A stretch of DNA of 50,220 nucleotides from Actinokineospora spheciospongiae (GTDB lineage Bacteria > Actinomycetota > Actinomycetes > Mycobacteriales > Pseudonocardiaceae): assembly GCF_000564855.1 (NCBI RefSeq), contig NZ_AYXG01000222.1, positions 1 to 50,220 of the forward strand. The letters are read 5' to 3'. This document shows positions 9,608 through 18,388 of the stretch, piece after piece (positions within the stretch are counted from its first letter, which is position 1; each line of letters begins with the position of its first letter). A program made the position numbers and the translations under genes. The notes below the pieces were generated by a model, which saw only the letters and a list, made by a program, of their open reading frames with translations, made no database searches and had not been told where the DNA came from.

Positions 9608-10759
9608 CTAGTGGTTGATGGTGTCCCAGCCCTCGACGTCCTCGGGCTTGCGCGGGCTCGGGCCGATGTACTTGGCGGCCGGGCGCACCAGCTTGCCGGT
9701 GCGCTTCTGCTCCATGATGTGCGCGCACCACCCGGCGGTGCGGGCGCAGGTGAACATCGCGGGCATCATGTGCGTCGGGACCTCGGCGAAGTCCAGGATG
9801 ACCGCGGCCCAGAACTCCACGTTCGTCTCGATGGCGCGGTCCGGGCGGCGCTCGCGCAGCTCCGCCAGCGCGGCCTGCTCCAGCGCGGCGGCGGCCTCGT
9901 AGCGGGCCGCGCCCAGTTCCTGGGCGGTGCGGCGCAGCACGCGGGCGCGCGGGTCCTCGGCCCGGTAGACCCGGTGGCCGAAGCCCATCATCCGCTCCTT
10001 GCGGTCGAGCAGGCCCTTGACGAAGCCGCGGGCGTCGCCGCTGCGCTCGACCTCCTCGATCATCGGCAGCACCCGGGCCGGGGCGCCGCCGTGCAGCGGG
10101 CCGGACATGGCGCCGATGGCCCCGGACATGGCCGCGGCCACGTCGGCGCCGGTGGAGGCGATCACCCGGGCGGTGAAGGTGGAGGCGTTGAGGCCGTGCT
10201 CGGCGGCGGAGACCCAGTAGGCGTCGATGGCGGCGACGTGCCGGGGGTCGGGCTCGCCGCGCCAGCGGGTCATGAACCGCTCGGTGATGGTGCCCGCCTC
10301 GTCGATGCGCCGCTGCGGGACCGCGGGCTGGTGGATGCCGCGGGCGGACTGGGCCACATAGGACAGTGCCATGACCGAGGCGCGGGCGAGCTGCTCGCGG
10401 GCCTCGTCGTCGGTGATGTCGAGCAGCGGCCGGTAGCCCCAGATGGGGGCCAGCATGGCCAGCCCGGCCTGCACGTCGACCCGGACGTCGCCGGAGTGCA
10501 CCGGCAGCGGGAACGGCTCGGCCGGGGGCAGGCCGGGGCCGAAGCGGCCGTCGACCAGCAGCGCCCACACGTTGCCGAAGGTCACCTTGCCCGCGAGGTC
10601 CTCGATGTCGACGCCCCGGTAGCGCAGCGAACCGCCGTCGCGGTCAGGCTCGGCGATCTCGGTGTGGAACGCGACCACACCCTCCAGCCCGGGGCGGAAG
10701 CCGTCGTCTGGTTCGGCCGCCGGGTTGTGCGCCGATTTGTCCTGCACCGCGTGTGTCAT
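9608..10759 (-). CDS. citA: Citrate synthase 2 (CitA-type)
   Basis: 383 aa, a second citrate synthase homologue in addition to the one at 21141. Citrate synthase condenses oxaloacetate and acetyl-CoA. Active-site histidines sit in SGPLHGGAP (H223) and MGFGHRVYR (H262). The catalytic Asp of classical enzymes (NVDF) is replaced by Glu here (NVEFWAAV, E315). The family includes M. tuberculosis Rv0889c, annotated citrate synthase 2. It lies divergent from pdxH, an arrangement I recall from other actinomycetes. Methylcitrate synthase activity cannot be excluded. ATG start is followed by a hydrophilic N-terminus without signal. Confidence 0.92.
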   Translation of the reverse strand: MTHAVQDKSAHNPAAEPDDGFRPGLEGVVAFHTEIAEPDRDGGSLRYRGVDIEDLAGKVTFGNVWALLVDGRFGPGLPPAEPFPLPVHSGDVRVDVQAGLAMLAPIWGYRPLLDITDDEAREQLARASVMALSYVAQSARGIHQPAVPQRRIDEAGTITERFMTRWRGEPDPRHVAAIDAYWVSAAEHGLNASTFTARVIASTGADVAAAMSGAIGAMSGPLHGGAPARVLPMIEEVERSGDARGFVKGLLDRKERMMGFGHRVYRAEDPRARVLRRTAQELGAARYEAAAALEQAALAELRERRPDRAIETNVEFWAAVILDFAEVPTHMMPAMFTCARTAGWCAHIMEQKRTGKLVRPAAKYIGPSPRKPEDVEGWDTINH

Positions 10760-11105
10760 CTCTGCTCAGCCCTTCCAGCGCCATGTGCGTGACGGTTCGC
10801 CCGCAGCGGTCGCGACAGCACCAGGGGCAGCTTCGTGGCAGGTCACCGGCGCCGGGCACCACTGCACGGCTGGAAAAAACTTTCCTCTCTACTCCGCTCG
10901 TTAGCAATCGTTCACTCTGGTGGGATGTGTCACGATCCAGTGAACCGATCCAGACGACCCGACGCCCACGGTGGGTGACGAACCCGGTTCGAGGGCAAGG
11001 ATTCGGTGGTCGTGGTCACCTTTCGAGCGGTTTCCGTTCACCGGGAATCCCCGTACCTTTCAGGTTGCGAGGTGATCCCGGCGCGCCACTTGCGAGGAGA
11101 ACACG
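10760..11105. promoter_or_regulatory. Divergent citA/pdxH promoter region with inverted repeat
   Basis: This 346-bp spacer separates divergent citA and pdxH and must hold both promoters. An inverted repeat GTTCACT (about 10910-10916) and AGTGAAC (about 10939-10945), 22 bp apart and extended by GG/CC inside, is a candidate operator. A short A-rich stretch (TGGAAAAAACTTTCC, about 10871-10885) is itself nearly palindromic. No named regulator can be assigned. Confidence 0.45.
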
Positions 11106-11765
11106 ATGCCTGACGGTGACATCGCCCTGAAGCTCCCGACCATGCGGGTCGCCTACGAGGGCGGCACGCTGGGCGAGTCCGAACTGCTGCCGACCTGGCA
11201 CGAGCAGTTGCAGCGGTGGCTCGACGAGGCCGCCTCCCAGGGCCTGCCGGACGCGAACGCCATGGTGCTGGCCACCGCGGGCGGCGACGGGATGCCGTCC
11301 TCGCGCACCGTCCTCGCCAAGGGCCTCGACGAGCGCGGTGTGGTCTTCTTCACCAACTACACCTCGGCCAAGAGCCACGACCTGCTCGCCACCCGCTACG
11401 CCTCGGCCACCTTCCCCTGGTACGGCCTGCAGCGGCAGGTGACGGTACGCGGGACCGTGGAGAAGGTACGCAGTGCCGAGACCGCCGCCTACTGGGCGCA
11501 GCGGCCGCGCGGCTCGCAGCTCGGTGCCTGGGCCTCGCCGCAGTCCATCGTGGTCAGCGGTCGCGGCACCCTGGAGTCGGCGCTGGCCAATGTGGAGCGC
11601 CAGTTCGCCGACGCCGAGACCATCCCCGTCCCGCCGCACTGGGGCGGCTGGCGCATCCAGCCCGAGACGGTCGAGTTCTGGCAGGGCCGCGCCGACCGGA
11701 TGCACGACCGGCTGCGCTTCAAGAACACCCGCGGCGGCTGGAAGGTCGAGCGCCTCGGCCCCTGA
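11106..11765 (+). CDS. pdxH: Pyridoxine/pyridoxamine 5'-phosphate oxidase PdxH
   Basis: 219 aa FMN enzyme that oxidises pyridoxamine or pyridoxine 5'-phosphate to PLP. Family landmarks: MRVAYEGGTLGESEL at the N-terminus, FMN-binding SSRTVLAKGLDERGVVFFTNY, the RGTVEKV strand, GSQLGAWASPQS, and the C-terminal FWQGRADRMHDRLRF...W signature. Full length. GAGGAGA precedes the ATG. PLP is the cofactor of the nearby SerC. Followed 66 bp later by an unrelated MFS gene in the same direction. Confidence 0.96.
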   Translation: MPDGDIALKLPTMRVAYEGGTLGESELLPTWHEQLQRWLDEAASQGLPDANAMVLATAGGDGMPSSRTVLAKGLDERGVVFFTNYTSAKSHDLLATRYASATFPWYGLQRQVTVRGTVEKVRSAETAAYWAQRPRGSQLGAWASPQSIVVSGRGTLESALANVERQFADAETIPVPPHWGGWRIQPETVEFWQGRADRMHDRLRFKNTRGGWKVERLGP

Positions 11766-11805
11766 CGGTCCCCTCCCCGGCGCCGCGGACGTCACAGCGG
11801 GCAGA

Positions 11806-11824
11806 TCCTTAGCTGGCCTAAGCT
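11806..11824. promoter_or_regulatory. Small palindrome before the MFS gene
   Basis: CTTAG-CTGGC-CTAAG forms a 5-bp inverted repeat ending about 10 bp before the GTG start of the MFS gene. It could be an operator or overlap the -10 region. It does not match the 19-bp IdeR/DtxR consensus. Confidence 0.3.
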
Positions 11825-11831
11825 CTCTGTC

Positions 11832-13121
11832 GTGAGCAACGGAGTCCCACCGCGCGGTCGCCTGCGGACCACCCTCGGCAAGATCGTCATCGACACCCGG
11901 CCGCTGCGCGTGCGCGACTACCGGATGCTGTGGTTCTCCACGGTCGTCACCGCCGTCGGCAGCCAGCTCACCGCGGTGGCCGTGCCCAAGCAGGTGTTCG
12001 ACCTGACCGGCTCGTCGGCCTACGTGGGCCTCGCGGGCGCGGTCGGGCTGGTGCCGCTGCTGGTGTTCGGGCTGTGGGGCGGGGCGATCGCCGACGCCCT
12101 GGACCGGCGCAAGGTCATCGCGGTGAGCAACCTGGGCGTCGCGGTCACCTCCGCGCTGTTCTGGATGCAGGCGTTCCTCGGCTTCGACTCGGTGACCTTC
12201 GTGCTGGTGCTGCTCGGCGTGCAGCAGGCGTTCGTGGCGGTCAACGCGCCCGCGCGCAGCGCCGCCGTGGCCCGGCTGGTGCCCAGGGAACTCATCCCGC
12301 CCGCCAACGCGCTGAGCTTCACCACGTTCACCTTCGGCACCGTGTTCGGGCCGCTGCTCGCCGGGGCGCTGATCCCCGTCCTCGGCCTGTCCACCCTCTA
12401 CCTGATCGACACGGTCGCCCTGGTGATCGCGCTGGCGTGGGTGCTGCGGCTGCCCCCGATCCCGCCCGGCGAGGGCTCCACCCGCACCGCGGGCGTCGCC
12501 GACGTCGTCGCCGGGTTCCGCTACCTGGTCGGGCGCAGGCTGCTGCTGGTGTCGTTCCTGGTCGACATCATCGCCATGGTCGCCGGGATGCCCAGGGCGC
12601 TGTTCCCGGAGATGGCCGAGCGCACCTTCGGCGACCCGCCCGGCGGGGGTGTGGCGCTGGGCCTGCTCTACGCGGCCATCCCGATCGGGTCGGTGGTGTT
12701 CGGCCTGTTCTCCGGCTCCTTCGCCCGCCTGCCCCGGCAGGGCGTGGTGATCACCCTGGCGGTGTGCGCCTGGGGCCTGGCGGTCGCCGCGGCCGGGCTG
12801 ACCTCGTCGCTATGGCTGGCGGTGCTGTTCCTGGCCATCGCGGGCGGGTCCGACCTGGTCAGCGCCGTGCACCGCAGCTCGATCCTGCAAACGGAGGCGA
12901 CCGACGAGATGCGCGGGCGGATGCAGGGCGTGTTCACCGTCGTGGTGGCGGGCGGGCCGCGGATCGCCGACGTCCTGCACGGCTGGGGCGGCGCCGTGTT
13001 CGGCACCGCCGCGACGGTCACCATCGGCGGGGTGCTGGTCGTCGTGCTGACCGTGGTCGCCGTGGCCGCGCTCCCCGCCTTCTGGCGCTACCGGTTCACG
13101 GCGGACGTTTCCCGAACGTGA
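11832..13121 (+). CDS. MFS exporter (EntS/MFS_3-like)
   Basis: 429 aa integral membrane protein with about 12 hydrophobic segments. The loop GGAIADALDRRKVIAVSN between helices 2 and 3 is the MFS signature. Closest in style to the EntS/MFS_3 group of proton-driven exporters (drugs, siderophores or metabolites). The GTG at 11832 gives an N-terminus (RPLRVRDYRMLWFS) normal for this group. It ends 37 bp before the APC permease, so the two may be cotranscribed. Substrate unknown. Confidence 0.88.
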   Translation: MSNGVPPRGRLRTTLGKIVIDTRPLRVRDYRMLWFSTVVTAVGSQLTAVAVPKQVFDLTGSSAYVGLAGAVGLVPLLVFGLWGGAIADALDRRKVIAVSNLGVAVTSALFWMQAFLGFDSVTFVLVLLGVQQAFVAVNAPARSAAVARLVPRELIPPANALSFTTFTFGTVFGPLLAGALIPVLGLSTLYLIDTVALVIALAWVLRLPPIPPGEGSTRTAGVADVVAGFRYLVGRRLLLVSFLVDIIAMVAGMPRALFPEMAERTFGDPPGGGVALGLLYAAIPIGSVVFGLFSGSFARLPRQGVVITLAVCAWGLAVAAAGLTSSLWLAVLFLAIAGGSDLVSAVHRSSILQTEATDEMRGRMQGVFTVVVAGGPRIADVLHGWGGAVFGTAATVTIGGVLVVVLTVVAVAALPAFWRYRFTADVSRT

Positions 13122-13158
13122 CCGCCGCCCCCGCTGCGACCTGGGAGACTTTCCGCCC

Positions 13159-14544
13159 ATGACGGACAAGTCGGGGGTCGCGCGGGAGATCGGGGCGGAC
13201 GGGCAGCCGGAGCTGAAGCGGGTGATCGGCCCCGGGCTGCTGCTGCTGTTCGTGGTCGGCGACATCATCGGGACCGGCGTCTACGCGCTCACCGGGACGG
13301 TGGCGGGCAAGGTCGGCGGGGCGCTGTGGCTGCCGTTCCTGCTCGCGTTCGCGGTGGCGTTCCTGACCGCGTTCAGCTACCTGGAGCTGGTCGGCAAGTA
13401 CCCGCGCGCGGCCGGGGCGGCGCTGTACGCGAACCGGGCGTTCAAGGTCCAGTTCCTGACGTTCATGGTTGCCTTCGCGGTCATGTCCTCCGGGATCACC
13501 TCCGCGGCCTCGGCGGCGCAGGCGTTCGGCAACACCTACCTGCGCAAGCTGATGGGCGACTCGCTGACGATCCCCACGGTGTGGATCGCGGTCGGCTTCG
13601 TGCTCCTGCTCGCCGCGGTCAACTTCCGCGGCGTCGCCGAGTCGCTGTGGGCCAACGTGGTGCTGACGTTCATCGAGCTGTCCGGCCTGCTGATCATCAT
13701 CGTGGTCGGCGTGTACGCCGTCAGCGGCGGCCAGGGCGACCCGGCCCGGCTGACCCAGATCGACACCGCGGGCCAGTCCCCGCTCATCGCCGTCACCTCC
13801 GCGACCGCGCTGGCGTTCTTCGCCATGGTCGGCTTCGAGGACTCGGTCAACATGGCCGAGGAGTGCCGCGAACCGGTGCGCATCTTCCCCCGCGCCATGC
13901 TGCTCGGCATGGGCATCGCCGCGGCCGTCTACGTGCTGGTCGCCCTGACGTCCTCGCTGCTGCTCCCGGCCGACGAACTGTCCTCGGCGGGCAGCGACGC
14001 GCTGCTGCGGGTGCTGTCGGTGGGCGCCCCGGGCTTCCCGCTGTGGGTGTTCGCGCTGATCGGCCTGCTGGCGGTCGTCAACTCCGCCCTGATCAACATG
14101 CTGATGGCCAGCCGCCTCGTCTACGGCATGGCCCGCGAGCGGATCATCCCCCCGTTCTTCGGCACCGTGCACCCCGGCCGCCGCACCCCGTGGGTAGCCA
14201 TCGCCTTCACCACCGCCATCGCCGCCGTCCTGGTCGCCACGGTGAACATCAACGACCTGGGCGGCACCACCTCGCTGCTGCTGCTCGTCGTCTTCACCCT
14301 GGTCAACGTCGCCGTCCTGGTCCTGCGCCGCGACCCGGTGGAGCACGAGCACTTCCGCGCGCCGACGGCGCTGCCGGTCATCGGCGCCGTCACGTGCGCG
14401 TACCTGGCTAGCCCGCTGTCGGGGCGGCCGGGGCGCGAGTACGCGATCGCGGCGGTCCTGCTGGCGGTCGGGGTGGTGCTCTACCTGCTCAACCGGTTGG
14501 TGCTGGGGCGGGTGCGGTCGGGCGCGGCGCAGTCGTCCGGGTGA
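13159..14544 (+). CDS. APC-family amino acid permease
   Basis: 461 aa, about 12 transmembrane segments. The first helix carries GDIIGTGVYALTG, the unwound substrate-binding helix of APC transporters, and helix 6 carries AFFAMVGFEDSVNMAEE, the matching signature. Probable cytoplasmic-membrane amino acid or amine importer; substrate cannot be told. ATG at 13159. The stop at 14544 abuts a convergent antitoxin relic. Confidence 0.9.
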   Translation: MTDKSGVAREIGADGQPELKRVIGPGLLLLFVVGDIIGTGVYALTGTVAGKVGGALWLPFLLAFAVAFLTAFSYLELVGKYPRAAGAALYANRAFKVQFLTFMVAFAVMSSGITSAASAAQAFGNTYLRKLMGDSLTIPTVWIAVGFVLLLAAVNFRGVAESLWANVVLTFIELSGLLIIIVVGVYAVSGGQGDPARLTQIDTAGQSPLIAVTSATALAFFAMVGFEDSVNMAEECREPVRIFPRAMLLGMGIAAAVYVLVALTSSLLLPADELSSAGSDALLRVLSVGAPGFPLWVFALIGLLAVVNSALINMLMASRLVYGMARERIIPPFFGTVHPGRRTPWVAIAFTTAIAAVLVATVNINDLGGTTSLLLLVVFTLVNVAVLVLRRDPVEHEHFRAPTALPVIGAVTCAYLASPLSGRPGREYAIAAVLLAVGVVLYLLNRLVLGRVRSGAAQSSG

Positions 14545-14760
14545 TCACCGCTCAGCCGCCGGGTTGTCCCCGGGGGCTGAGCGCTCAGCCGCCTCGGCCT
14601 GCGAGAGCCCGGCTTCCCCGCGCAGCCGGGACAACTCGAAACCGACCACGTACGCCTGTGTCCGCGCGTGGGCCACCGCCCGCGCCCGGTCCACATCCCG
14701 CCCGCTCGCCGCATCGATGCGCGCCTTGTCGGCTCGCGTCTCCTGCCATGACCGCGCCAT
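14545..14760 (-). pseudogene. Truncated HigA/XRE-type antitoxin relic
   Basis: 71 codons from ATG 14760, preceded by GGGGAGGG. The sequence MARSWQETRADKARIDAASG...AYVVGFELSRLRGEAGLSQAEAAER matches the N-terminal half of XRE-type antitoxins of the HigA kind found in actinomycetes. Where the recognition helix (MGVSQARVSxIE-like) should follow, it instead runs into SAPGDNPAAER and stops. The GCGGCTGAGCG word is repeated across the junction (about 14549 and 14581), suggesting a deletion scar. No HigB-like toxin gene is next to it. I call it a decayed gene; a short functional protein is possible. Confidence 0.55.
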
Positions 14761-14834
14761 TGCCCAAGCCCTCCCCGCGTGGTTCCCGCCCATGGTCGGG
14801 TATTCAGTGTTCCCCCGCTTGACCGGGGTTTGTT

Positions 14835-15659
14835 TCAAGATGTGAAGCGGGTCAGTTCGGTGTTGTCGTGGGCGGAGAAGACGGTGATGTCGTCGTTGTC
14901 GCGGTGTAGTTCGCGGAGGCGTTGCTGGTTGGCCAGGCGGGTTTCGGCGATCGTCTGGGCTTGGGCCTCGAACGCCTTGAGCAACGGGGGGATCGACGGG
15001 GTGGGGTTGAGCTGGTCGCGGTGGAAGTAGGCGTCGCCCGCGTGCAGGAGCCAGCCGGAGTCGGTGCGGACGGCGACGCCCGCGTGGCCGCGGGTATGGC
15101 CGGGGAGGGGGATGAGCAGGAAGTCGTCCTCGGGGAGGTCGGGGAGGGGGCGGACCGACTCCAGGCCGAACCAGCGGTCGCCGCCGGTGGGTTCGTGGAC
15201 CTGCCACTTCGGGCCGTGGGCCCACTGGGCCTTGCGGTAGCGGGTCTTCTCCGCGGCGGTCGGGGGGTTCATCGCGGTGCGGAACTCGGGGCCGTGGACG
15301 TGGACCGCCGCCTCCGGGAAGTCGGAGATGCCGCCCGCGTGGTCGAGGTCGAGGTGGGTCAGGATGATGTGGCGGACGTCGGCCGGGTCGTGGCCGAGTG
15401 CCTTGACCTGCTCGAACGCGGTCACGGTCGGGTCCAGCCTCGGGCGGACCAGCCACAGGAACGGCCTGGGCAGGGTGCCGGGTGGCGAGGCCAGGTCGGC
15501 GCGGGAGAAGCCGGAGTCGACCAGGACCAGGCCGTCGGCGGACTCCACCAGCAGGACGTGGCAGCACAGCTCGGCCGGGCGGAGCAGGCCGGGGCGGCCG
15601 TCGACCAGGCTGCCGCCGAGGGGGCGCATCGGACCGCAGTCCAGGTGGTGCACGCGCAT
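14835..15659 (-). CDS. Metallo-beta-lactamase-fold hydrolase (AHL-lactonase-like)
   Basis: 274 aa. The metal motif is THLDLDHAGG (H102, D104, D106, H107), followed by further ligands in LPGHTRGH, HAGDAYF and FSAHD. Overall layout (MRVHHLDCGPMRP start, HVLLVES..GLVLVDSGF) resembles N-acyl-homoserine lactonases and related actinobacterial hydrolases. Cytoplasmic. It starts 2 bp after the TetR stop, so it is cotranscribed with and probably controlled by that regulator. Substrate could be a lactone or other ester; quorum quenching is only a family-level guess. Confidence 0.87.
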   Translation of the reverse strand: MRVHHLDCGPMRPLGGSLVDGRPGLLRPAELCCHVLLVESADGLVLVDSGFSRADLASPPGTLPRPFLWLVRPRLDPTVTAFEQVKALGHDPADVRHIILTHLDLDHAGGISDFPEAAVHVHGPEFRTAMNPPTAAEKTRYRKAQWAHGPKWQVHEPTGGDRWFGLESVRPLPDLPEDDFLLIPLPGHTRGHAGVAVRTDSGWLLHAGDAYFHRDQLNPTPSIPPLLKAFEAQAQTIAETRLANQQRLRELHRDNDDITVFSAHDNTELTRFTS

Positions 15660-15661
15660 GT

Positions 15662-16225
15662 TCAGTGCCTTTCCAGCAGGTGCCGCGCGGTCGCGGCGAC
15701 CGCGCGCAGGGGGGCGGTGTCGCGGCAGGTGCGGGCGAGCAACTGCGCGCCCTCGACCAGGGCGAGCAGGGTGGTGGCGAGGTCGGCTGCGCGATCGCCG
15801 AAACCGTGGTGGCGCAGGTGTTCGGCGAGCAGGTCGTGCCACCCCGCGAAGGCCCGCGCGCACGCCTCGCGCACCCGGTCGGCGTCGGCGTCCTGGGCGA
15901 TTGTCCCAACGGGACAGCCGAGGGTGAAGTCGGACGCCGTCATTCGCTCGATCAGGTGATCGATGATCGCGGAGAGCCCGGCTGCCGGGTCTTCGGCCGT
16001 CGCCAGCGCCTCCGCCATCTCGGCGCGGAACTGCTCGCCCGCGAGGGCCACCGCCTCGGCGGCGAGTTGCTCCTTGCCGCCGGGGAAGTGGAAGTAGAGC
16101 GAGCCCTTGGGCAGGCCGCCCTCGCTGAGCACCTGGTTGAGGCCGGTGCCGTGGTAACCGCGGGCGCGGAACAGCTCGACCGCGGTGCGCAGCGTCCGGT
16201 CGCGGGTGTCGGATCGTGGGGCCAC
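15662..16225 (-). CDS. TetR family regulator, LmrA/YxaF-like
   Basis: 187 aa. N-terminal HTH: RTLRTAVELFRARGYHGTGLNQVLSEGGLPKGSLYFHFPGGKEQL, the wording typical of the LmrA/YxaF/AcuR-like TetR group with its conserved GLPKGSLYxHFP. The C-terminal ligand domain includes GCPVGTIAQDAD. The start is GTG 16225. A palindrome AGACCGGTCT sits 15 bp upstream, matching the core of the B. subtilis LmrA/YxaF operator. First gene of an operon with the metallohydrolase; probably autorepressed. Confidence 0.9.
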   Translation of the reverse strand: MAPRSDTRDRTLRTAVELFRARGYHGTGLNQVLSEGGLPKGSLYFHFPGGKEQLAAEAVALAGEQFRAEMAEALATAEDPAAGLSAIIDHLIERMTASDFTLGCPVGTIAQDADADRVREACARAFAGWHDLLAEHLRHHGFGDRAADLATTLLALVEGAQLLARTCRDTAPLRAVAATARHLLERH

Positions 16226-16230
16226 GAGCC

Positions 16231-16252
16231 GTACTATACAGACCGGTCTAGT
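16231..16252. promoter_or_regulatory. LmrA-type TetR operator
   Basis: TATACAGACCGGTCTAG: a perfect AGACCGGTCT core at about 16240-16249 with partly symmetric flanks. The known LmrA/YxaF box of B. subtilis has the same ATAGACC/GGTCTAT core. It lies between the TetR gene and the divergent epimerase gene, so it could control both. Confidence 0.6.
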
Positions 16253-16282
16253 GAGTAGCGGGAGGCCGTTAGGCTCTGGACC

Positions 16283-17179
16283 ATGAACGCTGAGCAGTGG
16301 GAGATCCGTTCGGGCCGGGCCCGCGCCGTCATCTCGGAAGTGGGCGCCACGCTGCGCGTGCTGGAGCTGGGCGGGGTCGCGTACGCCGAGACCTTCGACG
16401 CGGGTGAGCCCGCGCCGATGGGCGCGGGCGCGGTGCTGGTGCCCTGGCCCAACCGGGTGGCGGGGGCGACCTGGCCGCTGGAGGGGGTGGTGCAGCACCT
16501 CAACGTCACCGAACCCGAGCGCGGCAACGCCAGTCACGGCCTGGTGCGCAAGGAGCTGTGGACCGCGGGCGAGCGCACCGAGGACTCGGTGACCCTCTCG
16601 GTCGTGGTGGACCGCCGCCCGGGGTGGCCGTTCACCTTCGAGGCGACGATGACCTACCTGGTGGACGACAACGGCCTGACCGTCACCCACGGGGTGCGCA
16701 ACCTGTGCGCCGACCCCATGCCCTTCGGCGTCGGCGCTCACCCCTACCCGCGCCCCGGCGCCCTCGACGTGGACGACTGCGTGCTGCGCCTCGCCGCGAC
16801 CACCCACCTGCCGCTGGACCCGGAGAAGATGGTCCCCTCCGGCCCCGCCACCCCGATCACCGAGCACGACTTCGCCGCGGGCGTCCCGCTGCGCTCGCTC
16901 ACCCTCGACGACGCGTTCGGCGGCTGCGAACCCGGCCCCGACGGCCTGGTCCACCACTCCCTGACCGGACCCGGCGGCGGCGTGGAGGTGTGGGCCGACC
17001 CGGTGTTCGGCTGGGTGCAGGTCTACACGCCGGACTCCTTCCCCGGCCGCCCCGGCCGGGCCGTGGCGATCGAGCCGATGACCTGCCCGCCGGACGCGCT
17101 GAACTCCGGCACCGACCTGCTGACCGTCGCGCCGGGGGACGGCTGGACCGGTTCGTGGGGAATGAGGTCGGTCTCGTGA
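16283..17179 (+). CDS. Aldose 1-epimerase family protein
   Basis: 298 aa, GalM-like beta-sandwich mutarotase. The motif GVGAHPYPRPG contains the catalytic His, and AIEPMTCPPDALNSG matches the family C-terminal signature in which substrate contacts lie; HGLVRKELW marks the first histidine region. It interconverts alpha and beta anomers of an aldose, exact sugar unknown. It overlaps the amidohydrolase by a GTGA, so the two are coupled. Divergent from the TetR gene, with an LmrA-like operator 34 bp upstream. Confidence 0.9.
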   Translation: MNAEQWEIRSGRARAVISEVGATLRVLELGGVAYAETFDAGEPAPMGAGAVLVPWPNRVAGATWPLEGVVQHLNVTEPERGNASHGLVRKELWTAGERTEDSVTLSVVVDRRPGWPFTFEATMTYLVDDNGLTVTHGVRNLCADPMPFGVGAHPYPRPGALDVDDCVLRLAATTHLPLDPEKMVPSGPATPITEHDFAAGVPLRSLTLDDAFGGCEPGPDGLVHHSLTGPGGGVEVWADPVFGWVQVYTPDSFPGRPGRAVAIEPMTCPPDALNSGTDLLTVAPGDGWTGSWGMRSVS

Positions 17180-18381
17180 CTATCGCGGTGACAGGCGGTT
17201 ATGTGGTTCCGGTGGAGGGTTCTCCCATCCACGGCGGCACGGTCCTGATCGACGGCGGCAAGATCGTCGCGGTCGGCCCGGCGGCGGAGGTGGACGTCCC
17301 CGACGACGCCGAGGTCGTCGACGCGTCCGGGTCCTGGGTGCTGCCCGGCTTCGTCGAGGCGCACGGCCACCTCGGCGTGCACGAGGAGGCCGAGGGCTGG
17401 GCGGGCCAGGACACCAACGAGATGACCGACCCGGTGACCGCCAGGGTCAAGGCCCTCGACGGCATCAACCCCGACGACGAGGGCTTCCGCGACGCGCTCG
17501 CGGGCGGTGTCACCACGATCGTGGTGAAACCGGGGTCGGGCAACGTGATCGGCGGCCAGACCGTCGCGGTGAAGCCGTGGGGCCGCACCGCCGACGAGAT
17601 GGTCCTGCGCGACCCGGTGAGCATGAAGAGCGCGCTCGGCGAGAACCCCAAGCGCGTCTACGGCGAGAAGAAGACCATGCCGTCGACCCGCCTGGGCGTC
17701 GCCGCCGTCATCCGCGACGCGCTGACCAAGGCGCAGGACTACAAGGCGCGCCGCGACGCCGCGGAGGGCCCGTTCGACCGGGACCTGACGTGCGAGGCGC
17801 TGGTGCGGGTGCTCGACGGCGAACTGCCGTGGTGCCAGCACGCGCACCGCGCCGACGACATCGCCACGGCCCTGCGCCTGGCCGAGGAGTTCGGCTACCG
17901 GCTGGTGCTCAACCACGGCACCGAGGCGCACCTGCTGGCGGACCTCATCGCCGAGCGCGACATCCCGGTGGTGATCGGCCCGCTGTTCACCTCGCGGTCC
18001 AAAGTGGAGCTTCGGCGGCGGACCCTGCGCAACCCGGGCGTCCTGGCGCGGGCCGGGGTGCGCATCGCCATCACGACCGACCACCCGGTGGTGCCGATCA
18101 ACTTCCTGGTGCACCAGGTGACGCTGGCGGTGAAGGAGGGGCTGGACGAGGAGACCGGGCTGCGGTCGATCACGGTCAACCCCGCCGAGATGCTGGGGCT
18201 CGACGACCGGGTCGGGGCGTTGAAGCCCGGGCTCGACGCCGACGTGGTGATCTGGTCCGGGGACCCGCTGGACGTGATGAGCCGCGCGCTGCGGGTGTTC
18301 GTCAACGGGCGGCAGGTCTACCGGTTCGACGAGGGCAGCGGGGTGGGCGTGACCGAGAACCCCTACTACAGCGAGGGCTGA
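17176..18381 (+). CDS. Amidohydrolase (imidazolonepropionase-like)
   Basis: 401 aa metal-dependent amidohydrolase. It has the N-terminal beta-strand (GGTVLIDGGKIVAVGP), then HxH in GFVEAHGHLGVHEE, GVTTIVVKPGSGNVIGG, further metal or substrate histidines in CQHAHRADDI and NHGTEAHL, the Asp in TTDHPV, and the closing strand KPGLDADVVIWSGDPL. The GTG at 17176 overlaps the epimerase stop. The preceding long reading through the epimerase region is not coding in this frame. Substrate unknown; family members cleave cyclic amides or proline dipeptides. Confidence 0.88.
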   Translation: MTIAVTGGYVVPVEGSPIHGGTVLIDGGKIVAVGPAAEVDVPDDAEVVDASGSWVLPGFVEAHGHLGVHEEAEGWAGQDTNEMTDPVTARVKALDGINPDDEGFRDALAGGVTTIVVKPGSGNVIGGQTVAVKPWGRTADEMVLRDPVSMKSALGENPKRVYGEKKTMPSTRLGVAAVIRDALTKAQDYKARRDAAEGPFDRDLTCEALVRVLDGELPWCQHAHRADDIATALRLAEEFGYRLVLNHGTEAHLLADLIAERDIPVVIGPLFTSRSKVELRRRTLRNPGVLARAGVRIAITTDHPVVPINFLVHQVTLAVKEGLDEETGLRSITVNPAEMLGLDDRVGALKPGLDADVVIWSGDPLDVMSRALRVFVNGRQVYRFDEGSGVGVTENPYYSEG

Positions 18382-18388
18382 CGGCCCG

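Noticed and set aside
8145-10568. One 807-aa fusion of the beta-lactamase-fold protein with upstream sequence
   Set aside because: The upstream part is the shadow of citrate synthase in another frame; a terminator hairpin lies between the two genes.
11806-11824. IdeR/DtxR iron box before the MFS gene
   Set aside because: Only TTAG/CTAA half-sites are present with the wrong spacing; it does not match the 19-bp consensus.
16558-17175. N-terminal extension of the amidohydrolase through the epimerase gene
   Set aside because: That part is Arg/Gly/Pro-rich shadow translation. The GTG at 17176 gives the normal family start and a GTGA overlap.
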